From Pseudorhizobium banfieldiae (lineage in GTDB: Bacteria; Pseudomonadota; Alphaproteobacteria; Rhizobiales; Rhizobiaceae), in assembly GCF_000967425.1 (NCBI RefSeq), contig NZ_FO082820.1, positions 1,798,001 through 1,862,000 of the forward strand: a stretch of DNA of 64,000 nt. The letters run 5' to 3'. Positions 1 through 9,899 of this stretch are shown in pieces. The position numbers and the translations under genes were made by a program. Each line of letters starts with the position of its first letter. Position 1 is the first letter of the stretch. A model generated the notes under the pieces. It had not been told where the DNA came from, made no database searches, and saw nothing but the letters and a program-made list of their open reading frames with translations.

Positions 1-683
1 ATCTGGCCCTCGGAGGCAATCAGCCCACCCTGATCGTAGGGGACGCCCGCATTCGCTTCCACCCACTGGTCGATCAGACTGTTTCCAGGTCCGCTGTCGT
101 AGGCGACGATTTCGCCGTCGGTGCCGATGAAGGTGAGATTGGAGATGCCGCCGATGTTCACAAAACAGACTGGCCGCTCCGGGAGTTCAAGCCCTTCCGC
201 AAGGGCGGCGTGATAGGCAGGCACCAGAGGAGCCCCCTGCCCGCCATGGGCCATGTCGTTTGCGCGCATGTCGAAGACAACGGGTATGCGGGTCAGATCG
301 GCCAGGCGCTGGCCGTCACCCAACTGGATCGTCAGCCCTTGCTCGGGCCGATGCAGCACGGTCTGTCCATGGAAGCCAATGACATCGATCTCGGAAGCCG
401 AGACTCCATTGACCTGCAGGAACTTTTCAACTGCCTCAGCATGCCGACGCGTCAACTCATCTTCAACGCTCAAGAGACACCCGGGGCGGTCGTCCCGGGA
501 ACGGACCACCCTCGCGTCCTCCAGCGCCTGCTTGAGCCTCTGGCGGAATGCGTTCTCGTAGGGAATGCCGAGGAAGGCTCCACGCTCTACGCGGCTTCCG
601 CCATCGGTATGCAAGAGGGCAATATCGATGCCATCCATCGATGTCCCGCTCATGAGGCCGATTGCTGTTTTCATTCCGTCCAT
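1..683 (-). CDS. anmK: Anhydro-N-acetylmuramic acid kinase, 3' part missing
   Basis: AnmK phosphorylates and opens 1,6-anhydro-MurNAc, returning recycled peptidoglycan sugar to MurNAc-6-phosphate in the cytoplasm. Reading leftward, the protein opens with a phosphate-binding loop ([20 protein letters not shown]), followed by [35 protein letters not shown] and [10 protein letters not shown], which are hallmarks of the family. Only about 227 residues lie in the window; the C-terminal part is off the left edge. Two in-frame ATGs are possible, at 683 and 674. I use 683 because the inner one has no room for a ribosome binding site. It is divergent from tyrS, sharing a roughly 90-base promoter region. 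Identification is firm; the start is uncertain by three codons. Confidence 0.9.
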   Translation of the reverse strand, partial: MDGMKTAIGLMSGTSMDGIDIALLHTDGGSRVERGAFLGIPYENAFRQRLKQALEDARVVRSRDDRPGCLLSVEDELTRRHAEAVEKFLQVNGVSASEIDVIGFHGQTVLHRPEQGLTIQLGDGQRLADLTRIPVVFDMRANDMAHGGQGAPLVPAYHAALAEGLELPERPVCFVNIGGISNLTFIGTDGEIVAYDSGPGNSLIDQWVEANAGVPYDQGGLIASEGQ

Positions 684-773
684 TGATGGCATCCAGAATC
701 AATTTTGGAGTGATTATGCGCGAAAACAGTGGTAGAGGCCCGCGCGTATCCGGAATTCCTTTCAGAGAACGTC

Positions 774-2030
774 ATGTCCAGCTTCAAGTCCGATTTCCTC
801 CGCACCATGCATGAGCGCGGCTTCATTCATCAGGTTTCCGATGAAAGCGGCCTCGATGACCTGCTCGCTAAGGAGAGCGTGACGGCCTATATCGGCTTCG
901 ACCCGACCGCTCCCAGTCTGCATGCCGGCGGGCTCATCCAGATCATGATGCTGCACTGGCTACAGGCAACAGGTCATCAGCCCATCTCGCTTATGGGTGG
1001 CGGCACCGGCATGGTCGGCGACCCTTCCTTTAAGGAGGAAGCACGCCAGCTGATGACCATCGATACGATCGAGAGCAATATCGCGTCGATCAAGCGCGTA
1101 TTTTCCAACTACCTCGACTATGACAAGGGGCCCAAGGGCGGCGCCCTCATGGTGAACAATGCCGAATGGCTTCGCGAACTGAACTACCTCGAATTCCTGC
1201 GCGATGTCGGACGCCATTTCTCCGTGAACCGCATGCTGTCCTTCGACAGCGTGAAGACGCGCCTGGACCGAGAGCAGTCGCTGTCATTCCTCGAATTCAA
1301 CTACATGATCCTCCAGGCCTACGACTTCGTAGAGTTGAACAAGCGCTACGAATGCCGGCTGCAGATGGGCGGATCGGACCAGTGGGGCAACATCATCAAC
1401 GGCATCGACCTCGGTCACCGCATGGGGACGCCGCAGCTCTACGCTCTGACCTCGCCGTTGCTGACCACCTCCTCGGGCGCGAAGATGGGCAAGTCCATTA
1501 ACGGCGCGGTCTGGCTGAACCCCGACATGCTGTCCGCCTACGACTTCTGGCAGTACTGGCGCAATACGGAGGACGCCGATGTCGCTCGGTTCCTCAAGCT
1601 GTACACGACGCTGCCGATGGACGAAATCGCCAGGCTTTCGGCGCTTGGCGGGACGGAAATCAACGAGGTCAAGAAGATCCTCGCCACAGAAATCACCGCC
1701 ATGCTGCATGGTCGGCAGGCAGCCGAGGAGGCAGCCGAGACCGCCCGCAAGACCTTCGAGGAAGGCGCATTGGCCGAAAATCTCCCAACTGTGGAGATAC
1801 CCACCGCCGAAATCGAAGCGAGCACAGGCCTCCTTGCGCTGATGGTACGGGCCGGCCTGGCGGCTTCGAACGGCGAAGCGCGCCGGCATGTGCAGGGCGG
1901 CGCGGTGAAGATCAACGACCGACCGGTTGCTGACGAACGTACGATGATCGGCAGCTCCGATGTCACAGAAGCGGGCATCATCAAGCTCTCGCTTGGCAAG
2001 AAGAAGCACATCCTCGTCCGCCCGGCCTGA
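774..2030 (+). CDS. tyrS: Tyrosyl-tRNA synthetase
   Basis: Charges tRNA-Tyr with tyrosine in the cytoplasm. It is a class I synthetase of 418 residues, the normal length. The class I signature HIGH appears as HAGG near residue 50, and the second signature KMSKS as KMGKS near residue 237, both usual variants in bacterial TyrRS. A C-terminal S4 RNA-binding domain ([16 protein letters not shown]) is complete. The reading frame extends upstream to a GTG at 729, but the ATG at 774 gives the family N-terminus ([20 protein letters not shown]), so I start there. It is divergent from anmK and convergent with the AsmA-like gene, with a strong terminator just after its stop. Confidence 0.96.
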   Translation: MSSFKSDFLRTMHERGFIHQVSDESGLDDLLAKESVTAYIGFDPTAPSLHAGGLIQIMMLHWLQATGHQPISLMGGGTGMVGDPSFKEEARQLMTIDTIESNIASIKRVFSNYLDYDKGPKGGALMVNNAEWLRELNYLEFLRDVGRHFSVNRMLSFDSVKTRLDREQSLSFLEFNYMILQAYDFVELNKRYECRLQMGGSDQWGNIINGIDLGHRMGTPQLYALTSPLLTTSSGAKMGKSINGAVWLNPDMLSAYDFWQYWRNTEDADVARFLKLYTTLPMDEIARLSALGGTEINEVKKILATEITAMLHGRQAAEEAAETARKTFEEGALAENLPTVEIPTAEIEASTGLLALMVRAGLAASNGEARRHVQGGAVKINDRPVADERTMIGSSDVTEAGIIKLSLGKKKHILVRPA

Positions 2031-2057
2031 TCCGCAGGAGGTGGAGCATTGGATAGG

Positions 2058-2085
2058 GACCCGGCCCTCGCGCCGGGTCTTCTTC
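2058..2085. terminator. Terminator between convergent tyrS and AsmA-like gene
   Basis: GACCCGGC (2058-2065) pairs perfectly with GCCGGGTC (2072-2079) around a six-base loop and is followed by TTCTTCT. It lies 28 bases after the tyrS stop and just before the end of the leftward gene, so it may serve tyrS mainly. Confidence 0.75.
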
Positions 2086-2089
2086 TGCT

Positions 2090-5000
2090 CTACTGGAATT
2101 CGAAGATCTGCCGGAAAATGCCTGGTGCGATGATCGACAGTGGATTGATCGTCAGGCGCGGCTCCGCGAACGGCCCTTCCAGCTTGAACGTGATCCCGAT
2201 CAGGCCGCGGTCGCGCCCGTTCCCGAGGATGGCGCCGATGATCGGCAGCTCACCGAAAAGCCGGTTCAGGCCGTAGGCGGGCATGAACGTGCCGGTCAGA
2301 TCAGTGTTGCCTGCGGCGTCACGTACCACGCCCTGGAAGCTGGCACCGATCTGCTCGCCACGGACGATCCCGTTTTCCACCGCAAGCACGCTGTCGCGGT
2401 AGACGATCCTCGCGAAACCACGCTGGAAGCGGGCGGAACTGATGTCGATATCACGCTTCACTGCGGCATTGAGGCTGCGCCCGTCCTTCCCGACCGGTGT
2501 CGAGACGAGGGACTGAAGCTTGGCTTCGTTCACCAGGCCAAAGTTGCGAATGTCGATCGAGCCGCTCCAGATCCGTCCTTCCTGCGCCCTCAGCGTGAGG
2601 TTCAGCAGACCGCCTCGCATCCTGTTATAGAGATCCGCAAAGCGCGCCACGGCGCCCGCATCACCACTGGTCAGCGAAATCGTGTTCCCTTGCTGCATAC
2701 GGCTGACGACCGCTTCGCCACTGCTCGTGACCGCCGAGAGATCAGCTGCCGAGACGGTCCCGCCAGCGGCGGAAAACAGCATCGATACGTTTCGGAGCCT
2801 CTCGTCGTTGAAGCCTATCGCCTGGTCGAGCTTCAGCTCCACCGTGACGTCCATATCCGCGCCATCATCTGATTCGCCCGATGAGCGCAACTGGCGAAGC
2901 ACGGGCCGCATGTCGGCTGATGAACCGGTCACCGTCACATGCAGACCCCCACGTTGTCGCTTCACGCTGGCCGCGAAGTCGTCACTCGGCGACAGTCGCA
3001 TCCTGGAAAACTGAGCCGTCTGTAGCGCGCCATCCTGCAGGGTCAGGCTTCCTTGCGCACCAAACCCTTCCCCGCTCAGTTCGAAGTTCTCGATCCGGTC
3101 CGTTTCTCCGTCCTTCACGACATCGAATGTCGCCCGTGCCGGGATGCCACTTCCCTTGCTCCAGCCTATGCCGGGGACAGACAGGGTGGCGTTCGTCAGG
3201 TCAAGCTTGAGGCTCTGTCGATCGTTGTCGAGAAGGCGCACTTCGGCCTTCATCGAGCCGTTGACGATGTCTTCGAGGCCCGGCGTCAACACGTCGCGCT
3301 GAGCGTTGTTGAGCGTCGCCTTCACCACCCGCTCCCTGGCCACCGTCGATCGCGTCCCGACAGGCTCAACCAGTGCGATCTCCGCAGGGACATCGTCGAT
3401 GGTCACCCTCGCCTCCAGGCGGGCCGCCTGGGGGTCGACCCGCAGGACGCCCGATACGTCACTGATCGACCGCCCGGAGAACGGCTGCGCAACGTTCACG
3501 TCGTTCAGTTGAATTTCAGTGTTCCATGTCGGCTCAGGTGGCTGGTGTTCAGAGATCAACCCGAATCGAGCCGTCACTTTCGCACTTGCAGATCCTGAGA
3601 AATCCTCCGGAGCGAAATCGGTTTCCTTCAGCGCATTCAACGGCTGGAAATCTGCAAGCTCGGCGATCGCATCGGCGGCCCCTGAAACTTGAAGCGACAG
3701 GTCGCCCATCAAGGGTTTTGCATAGGTCGAAGGCAGCACAAAGCGCGAGTCGCGGACGGTGACTGACCTGCCTGACGGAAAGTAGGAGGCGGCGGAAGCA
3801 ATGTCGACGTTCATGACCTCGCCACGCAGGTCGAAACGACCTTCAACATCCCGGAGCGGCGGGATCTGGCCTGGCATGTTCATTCGGGCGTCGTTGATGG
3901 CGAAGCTGATCTGCAATTCGTCATCGTCCAGTTCCAGCGGATGACCCGGTCCTTTCATCCTTCCGGCAGGAATAAACACCGCCAGCGATCCATTCGTGAC
4001 CGTACCGCCGAACATGTTCTGGGTCGCCCATTCGCGCGCCTTGCGGGCCATCCAGAAAGGCCATAGCTGCTTCACCCCCGTGACCTGCATGCTCGGCAAC
4101 CTTGCGCCGAAGCTGATCTCCGGCGACTCATCTCCAAAGCGCACCTTGAGTGACCCGGCCATGGTCCCCTGGGGACTCGATACCAGCATGTCGTCGAATT
4201 GCAGTTCCCGCTCCACGGCAAGGTAGTGCCCCCCGGCGCGCAGATCGAAGGTCGTCGGTTCTTCGGGGGAGCCTTCGGCAACTGCCCGCCCACCACTGAC
4301 CAGCAGATTGATACCGAAGCCGGGACGAGTTTCCCCCGGCACAAGTCGATCGAGGTCGATGACGGCACCGACGAACGGAAGGACTGTTGGCCCGAACCGA
4401 ATTTCCGACTGGAGCAGTTCGAGTGAATGCTTCGAGAAGTCATAGGCAGCATTGATCGCGCCGCCGGACAATTCCTGCTCTATTCCGTCGAAATAGAAGA
4501 GCCCGGGCGAGTTCCGCACCGTGGCGGTGATCGCCGGAGGTGTGGATTCACGTGCCCTGACTGCGGAGAGATCGACGTCGACCGTGCCTTGCACGCCGTC
4601 ACGAGCTGCGCCGTTATCCGCTCGTCTCAGCAGGAAGGGCGTGACCTCGAGCTCGCTCAGTGTCGCGGAGAGCGCGGAGGTAACTCCATCCACGACCGAA
4701 GCGCGCGCAACCAGTTCGGCGGGCTGCCCGTCAAGGCGCACCTCTCCCGTCACCGCGATCTCACCGGGCTCGGAATATGCGAGATCCAGTTCATCGACCT
4801 GCAAGGTCAGCGGATCGCGCCCCGGCCCCGCAGGCAGCAGAACCTCGACACCAGATATCCTGATGGATTGGGTTCCGGTCCGCGCCATTAGCCCTCGAGC
4901 TTCGTCCAGTCTCTGGAACGCCTGCTCCAAAAGGCCAGGCAGCTTGTCGACCCGCACCTGCGACAACGCCATGGGCTCGCCCGAGGGCAATGCGCCCGTG

Positions 5001-5479
5001 TCCACATGGATTCCATCGGCCTCCATGTGCCTGATCGAAACACGACCGGCCAGCAGTGCCAACGGATCGATGGCCATGCGCATCGCCGCAGTTCTGGTGA
5101 GGCGCACGCCGGTCGCCTGCTCGATGATATCCACGTCCCGCGCTTCGATCGCGAGGCGGAAGTCGGAATCGAATCGAATCGCGGCTGACCCGACCGATGC
5201 CGCGTAGCGAGGGCCTATCGCATCGTTCAGTGCGTTTGTTGCGCGGGTCGAGAGCGTACCGTCGACGACCCCACCCTCGATGGCAAAGATAGAACTGCCG
5301 ATCGCCGTCAGAACGAGCATTGCCAAGAGTACCAGCGTCCGGCCGATCCGGCGGACCCGCGATCGGGGCGGCGGGCAGTGGACGATGATGGCATCCTCCG
5401 CCTGGGCGGATGGAAGATGATCGAGCGGCGTTATGTCCTTCTTGTTGAAGCTGACTTTTTCGCCCCGGATTTCCGACAT
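2090..5479 (-). CDS. AsmA/YhdP-like envelope protein (DUF3971)
   Basis: A 1129-residue protein with a basic cytoplasmic N-terminus of about 45 residues, one membrane anchor (LVLLAMLVLTAIGSSIFAIE, about residues 49-68) and a very long periplasmic region rich in beta-strand-like repeats. The C-terminal part (NLTLRAQEGRIWSGSIDIRN, then an AsmA-like closing segment with GTFMPAYGLNRLFGELPIIG) matches the DUF3971/AsmA-like family. Members of the wider AsmA group (TamB, YhdP) span the periplasm and are implicated in lipid transport to the outer membrane, which makes that role likely but not shown here. It stands alone between tyrS and a peroxiredoxin. Family assignment is good; the function is inferred. 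Confidence 0.85.
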   Translation of the reverse strand: MSEIRGEKVSFNKKDITPLDHLPSAQAEDAIIVHCPPPRSRVRRIGRTLVLLAMLVLTAIGSSIFAIEGGVVDGTLSTRATNALNDAIGPRYAASVGSAAIRFDSDFRLAIEARDVDIIEQATGVRLTRTAAMRMAIDPLALLAGRVSIRHMEADGIHVDTGALPSGEPMALSQVRVDKLPGLLEQAFQRLDEARGLMARTGTQSIRISGVEVLLPAGPGRDPLTLQVDELDLAYSEPGEIAVTGEVRLDGQPAELVARASVVDGVTSALSATLSELEVTPFLLRRADNGAARDGVQGTVDVDLSAVRARESTPPAITATVRNSPGLFYFDGIEQELSGGAINAAYDFSKHSLELLQSEIRFGPTVLPFVGAVIDLDRLVPGETRPGFGINLLVSGGRAVAEGSPEEPTTFDLRAGGHYLAVERELQFDDMLVSSPQGTMAGSLKVRFGDESPEISFGARLPSMQVTGVKQLWPFWMARKAREWATQNMFGGTVTNGSLAVFIPAGRMKGPGHPLELDDDELQISFAINDARMNMPGQIPPLRDVEGRFDLRGEVMNVDIASAASYFPSGRSVTVRDSRFVLPSTYAKPLMGDLSLQVSGAADAIAELADFQPLNALKETDFAPEDFSGSASAKVTARFGLISEHQPPEPTWNTEIQLNDVNVAQPFSGRSISDVSGVLRVDPQAARLEARVTIDDVPAEIALVEPVGTRSTVARERVVKATLNNAQRDVLTPGLEDIVNGSMKAEVRLLDNDRQSLKLDLTNATLSVPGIGWSKGSGIPARATFDVVKDGETDRIENFELSGEGFGAQGSLTLQDGALQTAQFSRMRLSPSDDFAASVKRQRGGLHVTVTGSSADMRPVLRQLRSSGESDDGADMDVTVELKLDQAIGFNDERLRNVSMLFSAAGGTVSAADLSAVTSSGEAVVSRMQQGNTISLTSGDAGAVARFADLYNRMRGGLLNLTLRAQEGRIWSGSIDIRNFGLVNEAKLQSLVSTPVGKDGRSLNAAVKRDIDISSARFQRGFARIVYRDSVLAVENGIVRGEQIGASFQGVVRDAAGNTDLTGTFMPAYGLNRLFGELPIIGAILGNGRDRGLIGITFKLEGPFAEPRLTINPLSIIAPGIFRQIFEFQ

Positions 5480-5588
5480 CAGAGAGTATGCTCACCTTCT
5501 TGCCGGTGACTGATCTGTTTTCCGGTCAAACTAGTATACACGAATGAGCGCCTGATGATTCAAAATGCTGGCGAAAGAAAGGACGATC

Positions 5589-6056
5589 ATGACGAAGCCG
5601 AGTATCGGCGACCATGCCCCTGATTTCACCTTGCCGCGTGACGGCGGCGGCACGATCTCCCTTCGCGACCTTCGGGGGCGGAACGTCGTCCTGTACTTCT
5701 ATCCGAAGGACGACACTACCGGTTGCACGGCGGAGGCGGTTGCCTTCACCGCCATGCTCCCCGAATTCGAGGCGTTGAATACGTCCATCATCGGTGTTTC
5801 ACCCGATTCGGTCGCGAGGCACGACAAGTTCGTGGCCAAACATGGTCTGCGCGTCATCCTCGCTTCCGACGAGGAAAGTCGGACATCAGAGGCCTATGGC
5901 GTCTGGGTGCAGAAAAGCATGTATGGACGCAGCTATATGGGCGTTGAGCGCGCCACCTTCCTCATAGGGGGTGACGGCCGCATCCGCGCCGTCTGGCCGA
6001 AGGTAAAGGTCGCGGGTCATGCGGAGGAGGTGCTCAAGGCGCTCAGAGGCGACTGA
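5589..6056 (+). CDS. bcp: Peroxiredoxin, Bcp/PrxQ type, one-cysteine form
   Basis: Thioredoxin-fold peroxidase that reduces hydrogen and organic peroxides in the cytoplasm. The 155-residue protein carries the peroxidatic cysteine in DDTTGCTAEA (Cys46). The partner cysteine usually found five residues later in PrxQ is replaced by valine (Val51), and no other cysteine exists in the protein, so it must work as a one-Cys enzyme needing an external thiol. The start at 5589 follows a purine-rich site (GAAAGAAAGGA); an upstream in-frame ATG at 5565 adds eight residues not typical of the family. It is divergent from the AsmA-like gene. Confidence 0.92.
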   Translation: MTKPSIGDHAPDFTLPRDGGGTISLRDLRGRNVVLYFYPKDDTTGCTAEAVAFTAMLPEFEALNTSIIGVSPDSVARHDKFVAKHGLRVILASDEESRTSEAYGVWVQKSMYGRSYMGVERATFLIGGDGRIRAVWPKVKVAGHAEEVLKALRGD

Positions 6057-6157
6057 GCCGGCACCTCTCTTCAATGTCCGTAATCAACGGTCCATTAACC
6101 TTAATCGGGTGTAATCCCGCCATCGGATGACCTTGGGTCGGATGGTGGGGCAGCGTC

Positions 6158-7438
6158 TTGGTAGTTTCCGCAAACAAAAAAGCATTTGGTCGCGAGAGGG
6201 TCGAGCACGTCTTGATCCTTGCCAGTGGCGAAAAAGTCCGCCACGTGACCATTCGCCCCTGGATGACGGCGGCTGCCGCAATCTTTCTTGCAGTTTTCAC
6301 GCTCGGCTACCTTGCGGCAACCGGATACCTCGTCCTCCGGGACGACCTCATCAACGCGACGCTGGCACGACAGAATCGCATGCAACGCGATTACGAGGAT
6401 CGCATATCCGTCCTCAGGGCACAGCTCGACCGGGTCACCTCCCGGCAAATGATGGACCAGCAGCTGATCGATCAGAAGGTGGAGAAGCTCCTGGAGCAGC
6501 AGAACGCGCTATTCTTCCGGCACGGAAAGCTCGGCGATCTATACGATCGGGCCGCGGAAGTCGGACTTACGGCGCCGCCGGTCTCCGTCAAACGTGCCGA
6601 AGATGAGCGCGAAGCATCGCTTACAGAAGCAAGTGACGCGATCCTCGCACTTCTCGGGAAAGACGAGACTACTCTCCCCGACAATGTTCCCACGCTTGCC
6701 TATGCACCCTTGCGCGAAGGGCGTTCGGAACAGGCGGATCGGGTGTTCGCCGACATGTCGCAGTCGCTGCAGCTCCTCGAACAGAACCAGTTGGCCAGCA
6801 TAGAGGCGCTGACCGTCGACGCATCTGAAACTGCATCCCAAATCGCCAGAATCATGAAGCGGACCGGCATCGACGTGGATGCCCTTGTGAACGATGACGA
6901 CACGGGATTGGGCGGGCCCTTCATCGAACCGGAGCCCCTTAGCGATGCATTCGAGACTTCGGTCGAGGAACTCGACGCTGCCCTGAACCGGCTGGAGACC
7001 CTTCGCGGCACAGCCCTCACCCTGCCCTACGGCAATCCGGCCCCCGGAAAGTCGATCACCAGTCGCTACGGCAATCGCATAGACCCGTTCCTCGGACGCC
7101 TCGCCTTTCATGCAGGCATCGATTTTCAGGCGTCGACCGGCGCAAAGGTCGTCAGCACCGGTGCCGGCACAGTGATCGCAGCCGAATATTCGGGCGGTTA
7201 CGGAAATCTGGTCGAGATCGACCACGGCCACGGTATCACCACGCGCTTCGGCCATCTTTCCAAGCTGCTCGTCAAGAAGGGCGACCGGGTTTCCGCGGGA
7301 GACGTGATCGGCCGTGCCGGAACGACCGGCCGATCGACCGGGCCACACGTTCACTACGAGGTTCGGCGACACGGTCAGGCCGTAGACCCCGTGCACTTTC
7401 TAAACGCCGGCATGAAGTTGACCAGCTATCTTAACTGA
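6158..7438 (+). CDS. Membrane-anchored M23 peptidoglycan endopeptidase
   Basis: A 426-residue bitopic protein: about 34 cytoplasmic residues, a membrane helix (AAAAIFLAVFTLGYLAATGY), a long coiled-coil-like periplasmic stretch, and a C-terminal M23/LytM domain from about residue 290. The zinc site is intact: His318 and Asp322 in HAGID, and His397/His399 in HVH. It should cut peptide crosslinks in peptidoglycan or activate amidases. The start appears to be TTG at 6158 after GGGGCAG; the next in-frame ATG (6263) would remove the cytoplasmic tail. It stands alone between the peroxiredoxin and helicase genes. Confidence 0.9.
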   Translation: MVVSANKKAFGRERVEHVLILASGEKVRHVTIRPWMTAAAAIFLAVFTLGYLAATGYLVLRDDLINATLARQNRMQRDYEDRISVLRAQLDRVTSRQMMDQQLIDQKVEKLLEQQNALFFRHGKLGDLYDRAAEVGLTAPPVSVKRAEDEREASLTEASDAILALLGKDETTLPDNVPTLAYAPLREGRSEQADRVFADMSQSLQLLEQNQLASIEALTVDASETASQIARIMKRTGIDVDALVNDDDTGLGGPFIEPEPLSDAFETSVEELDAALNRLETLRGTALTLPYGNPAPGKSITSRYGNRIDPFLGRLAFHAGIDFQASTGAKVVSTGAGTVIAAEYSGGYGNLVEIDHGHGITTRFGHLSKLLVKKGDRVSAGDVIGRAGTTGRSTGPHVHYEVRRHGQAVDPVHFLNAGMKLTSYLN

Positions 7439-7620
7439 CAGGATTTCAGTTTCGGCCTTCGCTGCATCTTAAGCACGCGCATTCACCACGCTTGCAGCAA
7501 ACCTCCCGTGTTTCCTTGACTTTCCGGTCATTTACCCTTATTTCGCCGCCAGATGTTGGGCACGCGCTGTGCGCCGACCAGTGTGTTCTATGAAGAACCG
7601 GAACGGAAACAGATTTCCCT

Positions 7621-9132
7621 TTGACTACATTTGCTGATCTTGGCCTGAGCCAGAAAGTCCTCTCCGCCGTCACCGACGCCGGCTATACCACGCCGACGCC
7701 AATTCAGTTGGGTGCAATTCCGCACGCGCTTCAACGCCGGGATATCTGCGGCATAGCTCAAACTGGAACGGGAAAGACGGCGTCGTTCGTCCTGCCCATG
7801 CTGACCCTTCTGGAGAAGGGCCGCGCCCGCGCCCGCATGCCGCGCACGCTCATCCTGGAGCCGACCCGCGAACTCGCGGCCCAGGTCGCGGAGAACTTCG
7901 AGAAGTACGGCAAGAACCACAAGCTCAACGTAGCCCTGCTGATCGGCGGCGTCTCCTTTGAGGAGCAGAACCGCAAGCTCGAACGGGGCGCGGACGTGCT
8001 GATTTGCACGCCTGGCCGGCTGCTCGACCACTGCGAACGCGGCAAACTGCTGATGACCGGAGTGGAAATTCTCGTCATCGACGAAGCTGACCGTATGCTC
8101 GACATGGGCTTCATCCCGGATATTGAACGGATCGCCAAGATGATCCCGTTCACGCGCCAGACCCTGTTCTTCTCAGCTACCATGCCGCCGGAGATCCAGA
8201 AGCTTGCCGACCGCTTCCTGCAGAATCCGGAACGTGTCGAGGTTTCGCTGCCATCTTCGACAGCAACCACCGTGACTCAGCGCCTCGTCGCCGCCCACAA
8301 CAAGGACTATGAGAAGCGCGCGACCTTGCGCGATCTCATCAAGGAACAGGAAGACCTGAAGAACGCCATCATCTTCTGCAACCGCAAGAAGGACGTGGCT
8401 GACCTGTTCCGCTCGCTCGAGCGTCACGGATTCTCCGTCGGCGCCCTGCACGGGGACATGGATCAGCGTTCGCGCACCACCATGCTGCAGAGCTTCCGCG
8501 ACGGCGAAATACAGTTGCTGGTTGCCTCTGACGTCGCAGCGCGAGGACTTGACCTTCCGGACGTTGGCCACGTGTTCAACTTCGATGTGCCGATCCATGC
8601 CGAAGATTATGTGCATCGCATCGGTCGCACCGGCCGGGCGGGCCGATCCGGCAAAGCCTTCACGCTGGTGACACGATCGGATGCCAAGTATCTCGATGCG
8701 ATCGAGAAACTGATCGACAAGACGATCGAATGGTTGCGCGGCGACCTTTCGGAACTGCCCGCGCCGATGGAAAGCCATGACAGCGACCGTGGTCGCAAGG
8801 GCCGCGGTCAGGCAAAGGACCGCAGTCGCGACAAGGATCGCGGACGTGGCAAGCGCAGCGAGTCGGCGCCGAAGCCGGAGCAGGCCGCAGAGATAGAAAC
8901 AGCTGAAGAGGTTGCAGTGGAAGCGAGCCAGGAGCAGAACGGACCAGAGCGCCGGAACGAGAGAAGGTCGCAGCCGACAGCTCGGGCAAGCCGTCCCAAC
9001 CCTGCCAATGACGACAGCCGTGATCGCCGCTCTCGCCATCGCCGCGACCATGACGACGGTCCGACACCTATCGGCTTCGGTGACGATATCCCCGCCTTCA
9101 TGCTGATCGTCGCCAACGCCGGCAAGGCCTGA
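7621..9132 (+). CDS. DEAD-box RNA helicase
   Basis: ATP-dependent RNA helicase of 503 residues. All core motifs are visible in order: Q motif (PTPIQLGAIP), Walker A AQTGTGKT, PTRELA, DEAD, SAT, ARGLDLPDVGHV and HRIGRTGRAG. After the core comes a low-complexity tail rich in Arg, Lys, Asp and Glu (residues about 385-490), typical of RhlE-type helicases that bind RNA or the degradosome, ending in a short conserved segment (PAFMLIVAN). The start is TTG at 7621; the nearby ATG at 7590 is out of frame. A Nudix gene begins six bases after the stop, so the two are probably one operon. The exact paralogue (RhlE or other) cannot be settled. Confidence 0.93.
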   Translation: MTTFADLGLSQKVLSAVTDAGYTTPTPIQLGAIPHALQRRDICGIAQTGTGKTASFVLPMLTLLEKGRARARMPRTLILEPTRELAAQVAENFEKYGKNHKLNVALLIGGVSFEEQNRKLERGADVLICTPGRLLDHCERGKLLMTGVEILVIDEADRMLDMGFIPDIERIAKMIPFTRQTLFFSATMPPEIQKLADRFLQNPERVEVSLPSSTATTVTQRLVAAHNKDYEKRATLRDLIKEQEDLKNAIIFCNRKKDVADLFRSLERHGFSVGALHGDMDQRSRTTMLQSFRDGEIQLLVASDVAARGLDLPDVGHVFNFDVPIHAEDYVHRIGRTGRAGRSGKAFTLVTRSDAKYLDAIEKLIDKTIEWLRGDLSELPAPMESHDSDRGRKGRGQAKDRSRDKDRGRGKRSESAPKPEQAAEIETAEEVAVEASQEQNGPERRNERRSQPTARASRPNPANDDSRDRRSRHRRDHDDGPTPIGFGDDIPAFMLIVANAGKA

Positions 9133-9138
9133 ATCATC

Positions 9139-9564
9139 GTGGCATCCGCAAGACCCGGCATTGATTTTCCGGGGGTTGGTACTGGCCTCGTGATCCTCAA
9201 TGGTGAAGGCAAGGTTTTGCTCTGCCGCAGGCTACGTGCGCCTGAAGCGGGCCACTGGAACATCGTTGGCGGCAAGGTGGAGCCCATGGAGCCTGCTGCG
9301 GTGGCCGCGCGCCGGGAGGCCGAAGAGGAAACCGGTCTGCAGATCGGCAGCGTCGAATCGCTTTGCATCACTGAACAGATCATCGAGGCGGATCGCCAGC
9401 ACTGGGTCTCGCTGATCTACGTGACGCGTGACTTCTCGGGCGAAGCAAGCCTGACGGAGCCGGACAAGCTCTCCGAGATTGGATGGTTCGATCCGGACGA
9501 GCCACCATTCCCCCTCTCTGTCTTCGCCTCGGAAGCCTTTGCGGCGCTTAGATCGCGCGCCTGA
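9139..9564 (+). CDS. Nudix hydrolase
   Basis: A 141-residue cytoplasmic Nudix protein. The Nudix box is complete (GKVEPME, then REAEEETG), which supplies the glutamates for metal binding. Substrates of this fold are nucleoside diphosphates linked to another group; the specific one cannot be read from the sequence. It begins with GTG, six bases downstream of the helicase stop, suggesting co-transcription and perhaps a housecleaning role such as ADP-ribose or oxidised nucleotide removal. It ends against the convergent TfoX gene with one base between the stops. Confidence 0.9.
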   Translation: MASARPGIDFPGVGTGLVILNGEGKVLLCRRLRAPEAGHWNIVGGKVEPMEPAAVAARREAEEETGLQIGSVESLCITEQIIEADRQHWVSLIYVTRDFSGEASLTEPDKLSEIGWFDPDEPPFPLSVFASEAFAALRSRA

Positions 9565-9565
9565 A

Positions 9566-9895
9566 CTAGGTCGGGCTTTGGGCCCGCAACGCCGCCTCGT
9601 AAGCCAGACGCAGCCACTTTTGTAGAATATCTGGGTCATCGAGAGCTTCGTCGGGAATGGTCCAGTAGGGCATGGCGGCCGCTTTTCCCTTCTTGCTTTC
9701 ATATGTCCACTGCCGAGCGCCGGCAGCGCGGAATTCCGCGGCACTCGTGGCATCCGCCTTGAGGAGCAGTTCGCCGTCGGACAATTCGAGCGCGATAATC
9801 ATACCCTGATGATAGATGCCCTTGCCACCGAACATGCGCCTGACAGTGACGGGCCCCAGAGGCTCGAACATTTCCTCGATAGCATCATTATTCAT
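9566..9895 (-). CDS. TfoX N-terminal domain protein
   Basis: A 109-residue protein consisting only of the TfoX/Sxy N-terminal domain: RRMFGGKGIYHQGMIIAL near residue 20, then LLLKAD and a C-terminal PDILQKWLRLAYEAA. The C-terminal helix-hairpin domain of the competence regulator Sxy is absent. Stand-alone versions are common in alphaproteobacteria and have no firm function. The frame is open much further upstream, but the ATG at 9895 gives the family start and follows the fusion gene stop (9900) by four bases. It is therefore the last gene of the seven-gene leftward operon. A role in competence is not implied. Confidence 0.88.
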   Translation of the reverse strand: MNNDAIEEMFEPLGPVTVRRMFGGKGIYHQGMIIALELSDGELLLKADATSAAEFRAAGARQWTYESKKGKAAAMPYWTIPDEALDDPDILQKWLRLAYEAALRAQSPT

Positions 9896-9899
9896 TGTT

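Noticed and set aside
2090..5479. Several long open frames on the + strand opposite the AsmA-like gene, for example 4521-5207
   Set aside because: They mirror the codon pattern of the real gene on the other strand; none has a domain or ribosome site.
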